A stretch of DNA of 64,000 nucleotides, from positions 1 to 64,000 of the forward strand of contig JAJFHZ010000022.1 of NCBI GenBank assembly GCA_021775355.1, written 5' to 3'. Below the pieces are notes generated by a model that was given only the letters and a program-made list of their open reading frames with translations, did no database searches and was not told the origin of the DNA. A program made the translations under genes and the position numbers. Below, one piece after another: positions 18,713 to 27,169 of this stretch; positions within the stretch are counted from its first letter, which is position 1; the number at the start of each line of letters is the position of its first letter. This DNA comes from Amylibacter sp. Lineage in GTDB: Bacteria > Pseudomonadota > Alphaproteobacteria > Rhodobacterales > Rhodobacteraceae.

Positions 18713-20374
18713 ATGACCAAGGTTATTGATTTCCAGACTGACCCATCAAAATACCGCCATTGGCGGATTGAGTATGATGGAGAAATTGCCAACCTCTACA
18801 TGGATGTTGACGAACAGGGCGGTCTTTTTGAAGGTTATGAACTGAAGCTGAATTCATACGATTTGGGCGTTGATATTGAGCTGGCGGATGTGGTGCAAAG
18901 GTTTCGTTTTGAACATCCCGAAGTGAAAACAGTCGTTATGCAGTCAGCCAAGGAAAAGGTGTTTTGCGCCGGAGCCAACATCAGGATGCTGGGCGGGGCT
19001 GCACATGCGCACAAAGTTAACTTTTGCAAGTTCACCAACGAAACCCGCAATACATTTGAAGCAGCGGAAACGGATTCCGGGCAAACATATATCTGTGCTG
19101 TGAAAGGGTCTTGTGCTGGTGGTGGTTATGAATTGGCGCTGGCATGCAATTATATCATGCTGACCAATGACAGTACATCGGCGGTCGCGCTACCGGAAGT
19201 GCCTTTGCTTGCGGTTCTGCCGGGAACCGGTGGGCTTACGCGCATAACGGACAAGCGCAAAATGCGACGCGATCTGGCGGATGTGTTTTGTTCATTGGAA
19301 GAAGGTGTCAAAGGTAATCGCGCCAAAGACTGGAAACTGGTTGATGAGCTGATCCCGAATTCCAAGTTTGATGAAGTGGTTCGGGAACGTGCTAAAGAAT
19401 TTGCGCTGAAATCTTCGCGCCCATCAGATGCTAAAGGTGTTGAACTGACGCCCTTAGATCGGCAGTTTACAGAAGACGGTTCTGTATCTTATTCATCCGT
19501 TGATGTTGCAGTGGATCGAACAAATAAGCGTGTAACAATTACAATTTCCGGGCCTGATACAGATGCACATGCTTCAATGGACGCATTCCATAGCCAAGGT
19601 GCGGATGCTTATATGCTACGCATGGCACGTGAGTTGGATGATGCGATATTACATTTACGGCTAAATGAAATGGAATTGGGTTTGATCGTATTCAAGACAC
19701 AGGGCGACCCCAAGCGCATGCAAGCACACGAAGATTTGTTGCTGAACAGCAAAGATCACTGGCTGGCGAATGAAGTTTTACAATACTGGAAGCGTATTTT
19801 GAAGCGTATCGATTTAACCTCGCGTTCGCTTGTGGCGCTTGTTGAACACGGCTCTTGTTTTACAGGCGTTCTTGCTGAATTATTGTTCAGCGTTGATCGC
19901 AGTTATATGATGGAAGATGAATTTGAAGGTGATAATCGGGAAATCTGTGCGATTACACTATCCGCTTCCAACTTCGAGCAATATCCGATGAGCAATGATT
20001 TGACACGTTTGCAAACACGGTTTCTGGGTGATCCAGATACGGTTGATACTCTTAAGGGCAAAGTCGGTGAACCATTAGAAGCCGCAAACGCATCGGCGCT
20101 TGGGCTGATCACATATACGTTGGACGATATTGATTGGGAAGATGAAATCAGGATTTTTATGGAAGAACGCGCCAGTTTTTCCCCTGATGCCATGACTGCA
20201 ATGGAAGCGAACCTGCGCTTTCCCGGGCCTGAAACAATGGAAACCAGAATATTTGGTCGTCTGACTGCATGGCAAAACTGGGTATTCCAACGGCCGAATG
20301 CGGTTGGCGAGGAAGGTGCTTTGCAAAGTTACGGTACTGGGCGTCGCGGTAAATACAACATGGGACGTGTCTAA
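18713..20374 (+). CDS. boxC: 2,3-epoxybenzoyl-CoA dihydrolase
   Basis: 553-residue crotonase-superfamily enzyme, about twice the normal crotonase length, as known for BoxC. It uses two waters to open the ring of 2,3-epoxybenzoyl-CoA, giving 3,4-dehydroadipyl-CoA semialdehyde and formate. N-terminal crotonase half: oxyanion-hole segments VFCAGANIRMLGG (about residues 84-96) and CAGGGYELALACNY (about 128-141), and ALPEVPLLAVLPGTGGLTR. The C-terminal half is the second, divergent crotonase-like repeat (SLVALVEHGSCFTGVLAELLF). BoxB follows 24 bases later. Confidence 0.95.
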   Translation: MTKVIDFQTDPSKYRHWRIEYDGEIANLYMDVDEQGGLFEGYELKLNSYDLGVDIELADVVQRFRFEHPEVKTVVMQSAKEKVFCAGANIRMLGGAAHAHKVNFCKFTNETRNTFEAAETDSGQTYICAVKGSCAGGGYELALACNYIMLTNDSTSAVALPEVPLLAVLPGTGGLTRITDKRKMRRDLADVFCSLEEGVKGNRAKDWKLVDELIPNSKFDEVVRERAKEFALKSSRPSDAKGVELTPLDRQFTEDGSVSYSSVDVAVDRTNKRVTITISGPDTDAHASMDAFHSQGADAYMLRMARELDDAILHLRLNEMELGLIVFKTQGDPKRMQAHEDLLLNSKDHWLANEVLQYWKRILKRIDLTSRSLVALVEHGSCFTGVLAELLFSVDRSYMMEDEFEGDNREICAITLSASNFEQYPMSNDLTRLQTRFLGDPDTVDTLKGKVGEPLEAANASALGLITYTLDDIDWEDEIRIFMEERASFSPDAMTAMEANLRFPGPETMETRIFGRLTAWQNWVFQRPNAVGEEGALQSYGTGRRGKYNMGRV

Positions 20375-20398
20375 TGACTTACGAAAAGGGAACCTAAA

Positions 20399-21850
20399 AT
20401 GAACGATCTAATCAATGTCAGTTATGACACGCAAATTCCGAACAATGTGGGGTTGTCGTCGGATAAACGTGTTTTGAAAGCACTGGAAAAATGGCATCCC
20501 GGTTATATCAACTGGTGGACGGACCTGCTGCCGGACAAGTTTCAAAAAAGCAATATATATTTACGCACGGCCGTAAGTGTTGACCCAAAGGGTTGGGCCA
20601 AGTTTGACTATGTCAAAATGCCGGAATATCGATGGGGCATTCTTCTGGCCCCGGCTGTTGAGGATCGCCGAATTCCATTCGGCGAACATGCGGGCGAGCC
20701 TGCATGGCAAGAAGTCCCCGGCGAATACCGTTCCATGCTTCGCCGCTTGATTGTTATTCAGGGCGATACAGAACCCGCATCCGTAGAACAACAACGCTTT
20801 TTAGGCATAACCGCCCCGTCACTTTACGATATGCGGAACCTGTTTCAGGTAAATGTGGAAGAGGGTCGCCATCTTTGGGCGATGGTTTATCTTCTGCAGA
20901 AATATTTTGGTGCGGATGGTCGCGAGGAAGCGGATGATCTGCTGCGACGGTCATCAGGTTCGGAAGAGGCGCCGCGTATGTTGGGGGCTTTTAATGAGGA
21001 AACACCTGACTGGTTGTCATTCTTTATGTTTACGTATTTCACTGACCGTGATGGAAAAATGCAGCTGGAAAGCCTGGCCCAATCGGGGTTTGATCCATTA
21101 TCACGAACATGCCGCTTTATGCTGACAGAGGAAGCTCACCACATGTTTGTTGGTGAAACCGGTGTTGGGCGTACTATTCAACGCACTTGTGAGGCAATGA
21201 AAGAAGCGGGTATCGATGACCCGTATGACATCGAAAAAGTGCGCGCACTTGGTGTGATTGACTTGCCAACCATTCAAAAGAAGCTGAATCTGCACTACAC
21301 ATTGTCGCTTGATCTGTTCGGTCAGGAAGTATCGACCAATGCGGCCAATGCGTTCAATTCAGGTATCAAAGGGCGCTATATGGAAGGCCGAATAGAAGAT
21401 GATCACAAGTTGAATGACGCACTTTATCCTGTGCGCAGTGTTGTCGATAATGAAATTCTTTTGCGTGATGTTCCCGCATTGACAGCGATTAACATGCGTT
21501 TGCGTGATGATTATGTCCGTGACGCGGCTGGTGGTGTTGGCCGCTGGAACAAGATTATCGAAAAGCTGGGCATTCAATTTGAAATGGTTATGCCGCATGA
21601 AGGCTTTCACCGTCAAATTGGTGTTTTTGCTGCCGTATCAGTTGACCCGGAAGGCAATATCATAAGTAAAGATACTTGGGACGCAAAAGTAAAAGATTGG
21701 TTGCCGACCAAGGCCGATGGCGACTTCATCCAATCCTTGATGATACCTGTGACCGAGCCCGGGAAGTTCGCCAGCTGGATCGCGCCCCCCAAGGTTGGTA
21801 TCAATAATCAGCCCGGTGATTTTGAATACGTAAAATTGCATATGGCGTAG
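20399..21850 (+). CDS. boxB: Benzoyl-CoA 2,3-epoxidase, oxygenase subunit
   Basis: Class I di-iron protein of 483 residues that epoxidises benzoyl-CoA with electrons from BoxA. Carboxylate/His iron ligands are visible in NVEEGRHLWAM (about residue 150) and TEEAHHMFVGE (about 242), the two E-x2-H helices typical of the family, plus a further Glu helix. The N terminus NVGLSSDKRVLKALEKWHPGYINWW is typical of BoxB. The gene is followed by a stem-loop and by a small Cys-rich gene before boxA. Confidence 0.95.
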   Translation: MNDLINVSYDTQIPNNVGLSSDKRVLKALEKWHPGYINWWTDLLPDKFQKSNIYLRTAVSVDPKGWAKFDYVKMPEYRWGILLAPAVEDRRIPFGEHAGEPAWQEVPGEYRSMLRRLIVIQGDTEPASVEQQRFLGITAPSLYDMRNLFQVNVEEGRHLWAMVYLLQKYFGADGREEADDLLRRSSGSEEAPRMLGAFNEETPDWLSFFMFTYFTDRDGKMQLESLAQSGFDPLSRTCRFMLTEEAHHMFVGETGVGRTIQRTCEAMKEAGIDDPYDIEKVRALGVIDLPTIQKKLNLHYTLSLDLFGQEVSTNAANAFNSGIKGRYMEGRIEDDHKLNDALYPVRSVVDNEILLRDVPALTAINMRLRDDYVRDAAGGVGRWNKIIEKLGIQFEMVMPHEGFHRQIGVFAAVSVDPEGNIISKDTWDAKVKDWLPTKADGDFIQSLMIPVTEPGKFASWIAPPKVGINNQPGDFEYVKLHMA

Positions 21851-21874
21851 TAAACGGGGGTATTCCCCGTTTAC
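21850..21874 (+). other. Stem-loop between boxB and the small Cys4 gene
   Basis: A perfect 10-bp inverted repeat (GTAAACGGGG / CCCCGTTTAC) with a 5-base loop begins at the last base of the boxB stop. No T run follows; the sequence goes straight into the GGGAGG ribosome site of the next gene. It probably sets message stability or the BoxB:BoxA ratio. Confidence 0.6.
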
Positions 21875-21891
21875 AATTAAGGGAGGTATAA

Positions 21892-22056
21892 GTGAAAAGA
21901 GTGTATAAAGGGTTTTCCAAAACTACTGCAACGACAAAGGTCGAAATTCAATCGGCTTGTCTTGGTTGTGATAACTGTACAGGCGTATGTTGGCATTTTT
22001 CTGATCTTATAACGATCCCAGAACTTGTGTTGCAATCCGGTGCCCACGACAAATGA
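21892..22056 (+). CDS. Small Cys4 (ferredoxin-like) protein coupled to BoxA
   Basis: A 54-residue reading frame starting at GTG 21892, seven bases after a perfect GGGAGG ribosome site, and ending in an ATGA overlap with boxA. It carries C-x2-C-x2-C-x3-C at residues 23, 26, 29 and 33 (ACLGCDNCTGVCWHF), the ligand pattern of one [4Fe-4S] cluster or a zinc knuckle. No signal peptide or membrane helix is seen. Ribosome site, coupling and motif together support a real gene although it is very short. An accessory electron carrier or assembly factor for the BoxAB epoxidase is inferred; I do not recognise a named family. Confidence 0.72.
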   Translation: MKRVYKGFSKTTATTKVEIQSACLGCDNCTGVCWHFSDLITIPELVLQSGAHDK

Positions 22057-23243
22057 ATAAACCACAAAAGCAACACCTGATAGACCCCGAGATATGTATT
22101 CGGTGTCATACGTGTGAAATGACCTGCGCAATCGGGGCTATTACCCATGACGATAATAATGTTGTCGTTGATGCTTCAAAGTGCAATTTTTGCATGGATT
22201 GTATTCCGGTCTGCCCAACAGGATCGATAGACGAGTGGCGCGTTGTTGAGACACCTTACTCACTAGAAGAACAATTGGATTGGATGGATTTACCGGAACA
22301 GGCTGATATTAAGTCATCAGATGAAGATGTGGAATTAGAAGCCCATGATGAAGCTGTCGCGGCACTTCTGGCAGAGGCACATAAGGGGGCTGGTGGTAAG
22401 GCATCTGCACCAAAGTCAGCGTCGAAACCTTCAATTAATTTATACACACCGGGCAAACCTGCCACTGCCACCGTTCAGGGTAATTACCGGTTAACAGCCG
22501 AAGGTAGCGATACCGACGTTCGGCATATTATTCTCGATTTTGGGGGCCAGCCCTTTCCTGTTCTGGAAGGGCAGTCTGTCGGCATTCTTGCGCCCGGTGC
22601 GGATACACAAGGTAACGCACATCTTTCACGGTTGTATTCGATTTCCAGCCCACGAGATGGCGAACGGCCAAACTTCAACAATATATCACTGACAGTGAAG
22701 CGCGAAGAACATGGTATTTGTTCTAATTATTTATGTGACCTTGAAATGGGCGATGAAGTACAACTGACAGGACCGTTTGGGGCAACATTCTTATTGCCTA
22801 CTGACCCGCAGGCAAATCTTCTGATGATTTGTACCGGAACCGGTTCGGCACCGTTTCGGGGCTTTACAATGCGCCGGCAACGCGAAAACCCGACATTGAA
22901 AAATACACTGACATTGGTGTTTGGTGCGCGACGTCCTGATGACCTGCCATATTTCGGCCCGCTCAAAAAAATACCAGATACCTTTATGAAAACGCTCTTT
23001 GCTTTCAGTCGCAAGGAAGGCGCACCAAAGCAATATGTTCAAGACGTGTTGCGGGATGAAAAAGGCAGGGTCGCTACGCTTTTACAGAATCCAAATACAT
23101 ATATTTATATTTGTGGACTTAAAGCGATGGAGCATGGTGTGGAACAGGCAATGTCTGATATTGCCCAAGAGGCTGGTCTTGATTGGACAAAGCTGCGTGA
23201 CACGATGCGCGAAGCTGGCCGCTATCATGTGGAAACCTATTAA
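22053..23243 (+). CDS. boxA: Benzoyl-CoA 2,3-epoxidase, reductase subunit
   Basis: 396-residue iron-sulfur flavoprotein that passes electrons from NADPH to BoxB. The N terminus has two [4Fe-4S] motifs, CIRCHTCEMTC (about residues 15-25) and CNFCMDCIPVC (44-54). A linker rich in Ala, Ser and Pro follows, then a ferredoxin-NADP reductase module: FAD site RLYSISSPRDG near residue 196 and NADPH-binding CTGTGSAPFRGF near 260. The C terminus REAGRYHVETY is typical of the family. The start overlaps the stop of the preceding Cys4 gene. Confidence 0.95.
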   Translation: MNKPQKQHLIDPEICIRCHTCEMTCAIGAITHDDNNVVVDASKCNFCMDCIPVCPTGSIDEWRVVETPYSLEEQLDWMDLPEQADIKSSDEDVELEAHDEAVAALLAEAHKGAGGKASAPKSASKPSINLYTPGKPATATVQGNYRLTAEGSDTDVRHIILDFGGQPFPVLEGQSVGILAPGADTQGNAHLSRLYSISSPRDGERPNFNNISLTVKREEHGICSNYLCDLEMGDEVQLTGPFGATFLLPTDPQANLLMICTGTGSAPFRGFTMRRQRENPTLKNTLTLVFGARRPDDLPYFGPLKKIPDTFMKTLFAFSRKEGAPKQYVQDVLRDEKGRVATLLQNPNTYIYICGLKAMEHGVEQAMSDIAQEAGLDWTKLRDTMREAGRYHVETY

Positions 23244-23302
23244 CGGCAGATACCGCTGGGTTTGCATATGAAATACGTTTCGTTCGGGTAGTCTGTTTTG
23301 GG

Positions 23303-23331
23303 TTGAGTTTTATGTGCTAATCGTTTATCTA
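23303..23331 (+). promoter_or_regulatory. Candidate promoter of boxR
   Basis: TTGAGT (23303-23308) and TATCTA (23326-23331) are 17 bases apart, a fair sigma-70 match. The BoxR operator starts at the next base, so it would cover the transcription start. Pattern match only. Confidence 0.45.
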
Positions 23332-23345
23332 TGCATTATAATGCA
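23332..23345. promoter_or_regulatory. BoxR operator (best match) at the boxR promoter
   Basis: TGCATTATAATGCA fits TGCA-N6-TGCA exactly and is also a perfect palindrome. It sits 14 bases before the boxR start, just behind the candidate -10, as expected for autorepression relieved by benzoyl-CoA. It is the reference for the four weaker copies in this window. Confidence 0.82.
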
Positions 23346-23359
23346 TAGGCAACATTCAA

Positions 23360-24286
23360 ATGGATGAAATCACAAATTTTCGGGGTGAAGTTACTTTTAG
23401 TAAAGGCGGCCCACATGACGATGACCCCGCTTCTTCTTTGATAGTGCGGGTAGGAAAACGGGTTCGCAAGGCTAGAGAACGAAAAGGTATACCGCGACGT
23501 GTTCTGTCTGAAACGTCTCAGGTTTCACCACGCTATTTGGCGCAACTTGAAGCGGGTGAAGGTAATATCTCAATCGGGTTATTACAACGGGTGGCAACAG
23601 CACTGGATCATCGTATTGAATGGCTGTTGGGGGAAGATGATCCTTGGGATGCCGATGCATTGCGCGTGGCGGAAATGTATAGATCGGCAAACTCTGATGT
23701 TCAACAGCAGGTCTTGGAAACCCTAAGCCCTAAGCCGAATTCTGAATTGCGTGCCCATCGTATTTGTCTGGTCGGCTTGCGGGGCGCAGGAAAATCCACC
23801 CTTGGCGAAATGGCGGGTAAAGCATTGAGGATGCCGTTTGTAGAACTGAACCGAGAAATTGAAGAACAAAGCGGTATGCCGGTTGCCGAAGTGATGGCAC
23901 TATATGGTCAGGAAGGTTATCGAAAGCTGGAAGCACAAGCTATCAGTCGTGTAATATCAACCCATAATACAATGATATTGGCGGTTGCGGGCGGTATAGT
24001 TGCAGCCCCTGATACGTATAACTTACTGTTACGAAATTTTCACACCGTATGGCTAAAAACCTCACCTGAAGAACATATGTCACGCGTTCAGGCGCAAGGG
24101 GATGAACGCCCAATGGCGGGAAATCCGGAAGCGCTGAACCAATTGAAATCAATCTTGGCCAGCCGAGAAATCCTGTATGAAAAGGCAATGGCCCAAATTG
24201 ATACCTCTGGGAAAACGGTGAATGCGTCCCTTGATGAATTGTTGGCAGTGTTTAAAGAACGAAAGTTTTCTATTCCAAAGGAATAG
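23360..24286 (+). CDS. boxR: Benzoyl-CoA-responsive transcriptional repressor
   Basis: 308-residue BoxR/BzdR-type regulator. The N-terminal XRE helix-turn-helix covers about residues 28-90 (RRVLSETSQVSPRYLAQLEA), and the C-terminal half is a shikimate-kinase-like domain with the P-loop GLRGAGKSTLGEMA near residue 138. In the family this domain binds benzoyl-CoA and releases DNA rather than acting as a kinase. It lies directly after boxA with its own operator. Its stop abuts the stop of the convergent crotonase gene. Confidence 0.94.
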   Translation: MDEITNFRGEVTFSKGGPHDDDPASSLIVRVGKRVRKARERKGIPRRVLSETSQVSPRYLAQLEAGEGNISIGLLQRVATALDHRIEWLLGEDDPWDADALRVAEMYRSANSDVQQQVLETLSPKPNSELRAHRICLVGLRGAGKSTLGEMAGKALRMPFVELNREIEEQSGMPVAEVMALYGQEGYRKLEAQAISRVISTHNTMILAVAGGIVAAPDTYNLLLRNFHTVWLKTSPEEHMSRVQAQGDERPMAGNPEALNQLKSILASREILYEKAMAQIDTSGKTVNASLDELLAVFKERKFSIPKE

Positions 24287-25078
24287 TTATTCAAACATGG
24301 CTTTTCGTTTTTCCAAAAATGCCAGCACGCCTTCTGCGTAATCCTGATCATGTCCAGCAATTCCTTGAAGTTTTGCTTCCGTATTCAAATAGGTTTCGAT
24401 ATCCTCAGGCTCACTTGCCTTTGAAACTGCCACCTTTATGCAGGCCAGTGCAGTTGACGGGGCCTGAACAAGTTCTTTCAACACGGCCTGACATTCTGTT
24501 TTGAAATCCACAGACTTTACCGATTTCCAAATCAACCCGCTTTTGGCTGCTTCATCAGCTGTTAAATTACCCCCCAACATAAGCAGCGCGCGGGCGCGGG
24601 CGGGCCCAAGAGCCCTTACCAGCTGAAGACCGCCGCCAGCATCAACAGATAGGCCGACTTTTACGAAAGATTGGGTAAACATGGCTGTGTCTTGCGCTAT
24701 GATTATGTCAGCAGCCAATGCTATGCTTGAACCGGCACCTGCGGCTATGCCGTTTACACAGGCAACGACGGGCTTTTGCATTTGCGTCATAGATAATACA
24801 ACCGGGTGAAATATTTCTTTTTGGATACGTTCCAAATCCAAAGGTTTTTCAAGATTACGCGGATCACGTTCCCCAAGATCTTGCCCCGCACAAAAAGCCC
24901 GGCCTGCGCCTGTTATCGAAATCACTCTTGCATCTTTACGCGTTGCCGCATTATCAAGTGCATCACGCAAAAGCAACAACATTTCACGGGTAAAGGCGTT
25001 CAGTTTGGTTGGTCTGTTGAGTGTGATTGAGGCAATTCCATCTGCAACGGTGTACAGTAGAACAGGGTCATCTTTCAT
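24287..25078 (-). CDS. Enoyl-CoA hydratase/isomerase, PaaG-like
   Basis: 263-residue crotonase. Oxyanion-hole segments are AFCAGQDLGERD (about residues 61-72) and NGIAAGAGSSIALAADIIIA (about 108-127). The Asp in GLSVDAGGGLQLVR and the overall pattern fit PaaG-type ring/olefin isomerases more than crotonyl-CoA hydratases. In this setting it may shift the double bond of 3,4-dehydroadipyl-CoA to the 2,3 position, the step between BoxD and beta-oxidation. Divergent from the FadJ-like gene, with a BoxR-type site between the two starts. Confidence 0.75.
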   Translation of the reverse strand: MKDDPVLLYTVADGIASITLNRPTKLNAFTREMLLLLRDALDNAATRKDARVISITGAGRAFCAGQDLGERDPRNLEKPLDLERIQKEIFHPVVLSMTQMQKPVVACVNGIAAGAGSSIALAADIIIAQDTAMFTQSFVKVGLSVDAGGGLQLVRALGPARARALLMLGGNLTADEAAKSGLIWKSVKSVDFKTECQAVLKELVQAPSTALACIKVAVSKASEPEDIETYLNTEAKLQGIAGHDQDYAEGVLAFLEKRKAMFE

Positions 25079-25101
25079 ATGTCATCGCCTTATTTGAATA
25101 T

Positions 25102-25115
25102 TGCATTATAGTACA
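25102..25115. promoter_or_regulatory. BoxR-type operator in divergent crotonase/FadJ promoter
   Basis: TGCATTATAGTACA shares 12 of 14 positions with the boxR-promoter site. It lies in the 75-base gap between two divergent genes, 23 bases from one start and 38 from the other, and could repress both. Confidence 0.62.
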
Positions 25116-25153
25116 TATTCGGCAATATCTAGCATGACTATCGGGAGATTTAA

Positions 25154-27106
25154 ATGGTTGTATCTATCCGTCGCAATGGAAAAATCGGGTATGTTGAAGT
25201 TAATAATCCCCCTGTCAATGCGATAGGCCTTGCATTACGAAAAGGGCTTTTGAAAGCCGTTGAATGGGTTGCCAGACAAAAGGGTTTGGAACGTGTTGTT
25301 CTTTCAGGGGCAGGCAAGGTTTTTTGCGCAGGCGGGGATGCCCGTGAATTTGACAGTGCACCGCAAGAACCGCACTTGCCCGATATTTTGCAGCTTATAG
25401 AAGCTTCTGAAATACCTTGGCTGGCCGCCGTACATGGCGCAGCATTAGGGGGTGGTGCCGAATTGATGCTTGCCTGTCGTTACAGAATAGCAACGCCTGA
25501 TATCATGATTGGACTGCCGGAGGTTACATTGGGCGTTGTTCCGGGCGCAGGTGGCACACAAAGGTTGCCACGCTTGATCGGCTTGAAAGCTGCCCTTGAA
25601 ATGATCACAATCGGCAAGGCTGTTAATGCCGAAACCGCAACCGACATCGGGTTTCTGGATGCAGTTGCCAAAGACCCTGTTGATCACGCATCCAACGTTG
25701 ATTTGGATATTGTTTTGAATACATCGCGTGTTTCAGAAATGGCGACACCGATCAAAGATATTGACGCTTTGGACACCGCAGAAAAAATCGCTGGAAAGCG
25801 AATGCGAAACCAAATTGCACCTCTTGTGGCGATTGATTTGATGAAACAGACCATTGATCACACCTTTGTCGATGGATTGCGAGATGAGCGTAAAGCGTTC
25901 CTGTCACTTCGTGGGTCAGATCAGGCAAAAGCTTTGCGGCATATATTTTTCGCTGAACGCGCGGCGCGTGCACCTGACTGGCTTCGCGGCATAATGCCTC
26001 AGCCTGTATCAAATGCTGTTGTTGTCGGGGGTGGCACCATGGGGGCTGCGATTGCTTATACACTTTTGTCTGTTGATATTCGGGTTAGTATTATTGAAAC
26101 GGACACAGATGGTATTGATCGTGCATGTGCCAATGTAGAACGCATAATACAGGCCAGTTTAAAGCGGGGGATAATATCGGAAACACAGGCCAAAGATCGG
26201 GTTGATAACTTCACTGCTACCACAGATTACGCGGTTGGAAATCAAGCGGATTTAGCGATTGAAGCGGCTTATGAAAGCTTGGACGTGAAAAAGCATGTGT
26301 TTCAGGCTCTTGAACGTGCATTACCTGAACATGCAATTCTTGCAACGAACACATCGTATCTTGATCTTAATGAAATTGCAGCTGTGTTGAAAGCACCGTC
26401 ACGTCTTGTCGGGCTTCACTTTTTTGCACCCGCGCATATCATGAAGCTGCTTGAAATAGTACGCGCAGAAAACACATCTGACATTGCATTAGCCACGGGG
26501 TTTGATCTTGCCAAAAGGTTAAAGAAAATTCCGGTTCTTGCAGGTGTTTGTGATGGCTTTATCGGTAACCGTCTTCTGGCCTGTTACCGTGAAGCTGCCG
26601 ATATGCTTTTGATGGATGGCACAAACCCATGGGAACTGGACGAGGCCATGGTTGAATTTGGCTATGCTATGGGCCCTTATGAAGCGCAGGATCTTTCCGG
26701 ATTGGACATTGCTTATGCCAACCGACAGCGGCAAAAACCCACCCGAGATCCAAACCGCCGATATATTCCTATTTCCGACCGCATGGTTGAAGAAGGCCGT
26801 TTGGGTAAAAAAACGGGTGTTGGCTGGTACCGCTATCCGGGGGGCAGTGGGCCTGTTGTTGACCCCTTGATTGAGGATCTGATTATTGAAGAGGCATATT
26901 TTGCCAAAGTCGAACGTCGGGATTTCACCGATGATGAAATCCGGTCTAGGCTATTACTGGCAATGATAAACGAGGCACGTGATATTCTTGCAGATGGGAT
27001 TGCACAAACTGCCGCTGACATTGATTTGGTGACAGTGCATGGTTACGGATTTCCCAGATGGCGCGGCGGCTTGATGTATTATGCAGATAGTCTGGAAATC
27101 AAGTAA
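25154..27106 (+). CDS. Bifunctional enoyl-CoA hydratase/3-hydroxyacyl-CoA dehydrogenase
   Basis: 650-residue FadJ/FadB-like fusion. The N-terminal crotonase domain (about 1-190) has FCAGGDAREFDS and LGGGAELMLACRYRI with the catalytic Glu in GLPEVTLGVVPGAGGTQRLP. A Rossmann NAD-binding domain follows near residue 292 (VVGGGTMGAAIAYTLL), then the 3HCDH domain with NTSYLDLNEIA and HFFAPAHIMKLLEIV. The C terminus VHGYGFPRWRGGLMYYAD is typical. Likely job: hydration of 2,3-dehydroadipyl-CoA and oxidation to 3-oxoadipyl-CoA after the box reactions. The closing thiolase is not in the window. Confidence 0.88.
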   Translation: MVVSIRRNGKIGYVEVNNPPVNAIGLALRKGLLKAVEWVARQKGLERVVLSGAGKVFCAGGDAREFDSAPQEPHLPDILQLIEASEIPWLAAVHGAALGGGAELMLACRYRIATPDIMIGLPEVTLGVVPGAGGTQRLPRLIGLKAALEMITIGKAVNAETATDIGFLDAVAKDPVDHASNVDLDIVLNTSRVSEMATPIKDIDALDTAEKIAGKRMRNQIAPLVAIDLMKQTIDHTFVDGLRDERKAFLSLRGSDQAKALRHIFFAERAARAPDWLRGIMPQPVSNAVVVGGGTMGAAIAYTLLSVDIRVSIIETDTDGIDRACANVERIIQASLKRGIISETQAKDRVDNFTATTDYAVGNQADLAIEAAYESLDVKKHVFQALERALPEHAILATNTSYLDLNEIAAVLKAPSRLVGLHFFAPAHIMKLLEIVRAENTSDIALATGFDLAKRLKKIPVLAGVCDGFIGNRLLACYREAADMLLMDGTNPWELDEAMVEFGYAMGPYEAQDLSGLDIAYANRQRQKPTRDPNRRYIPISDRMVEEGRLGKKTGVGWYRYPGGSGPVVDPLIEDLIIEEAYFAKVERRDFTDDEIRSRLLLAMINEARDILADGIAQTAADIDLVTVHGYGFPRWRGGLMYYADSLEIK

Positions 27107-27169
27107 GCCTATTTCAAATGTGCCGATCTTGATTGCAAGTTAACCGACTGTCGGAAATAACCTAGCCAA

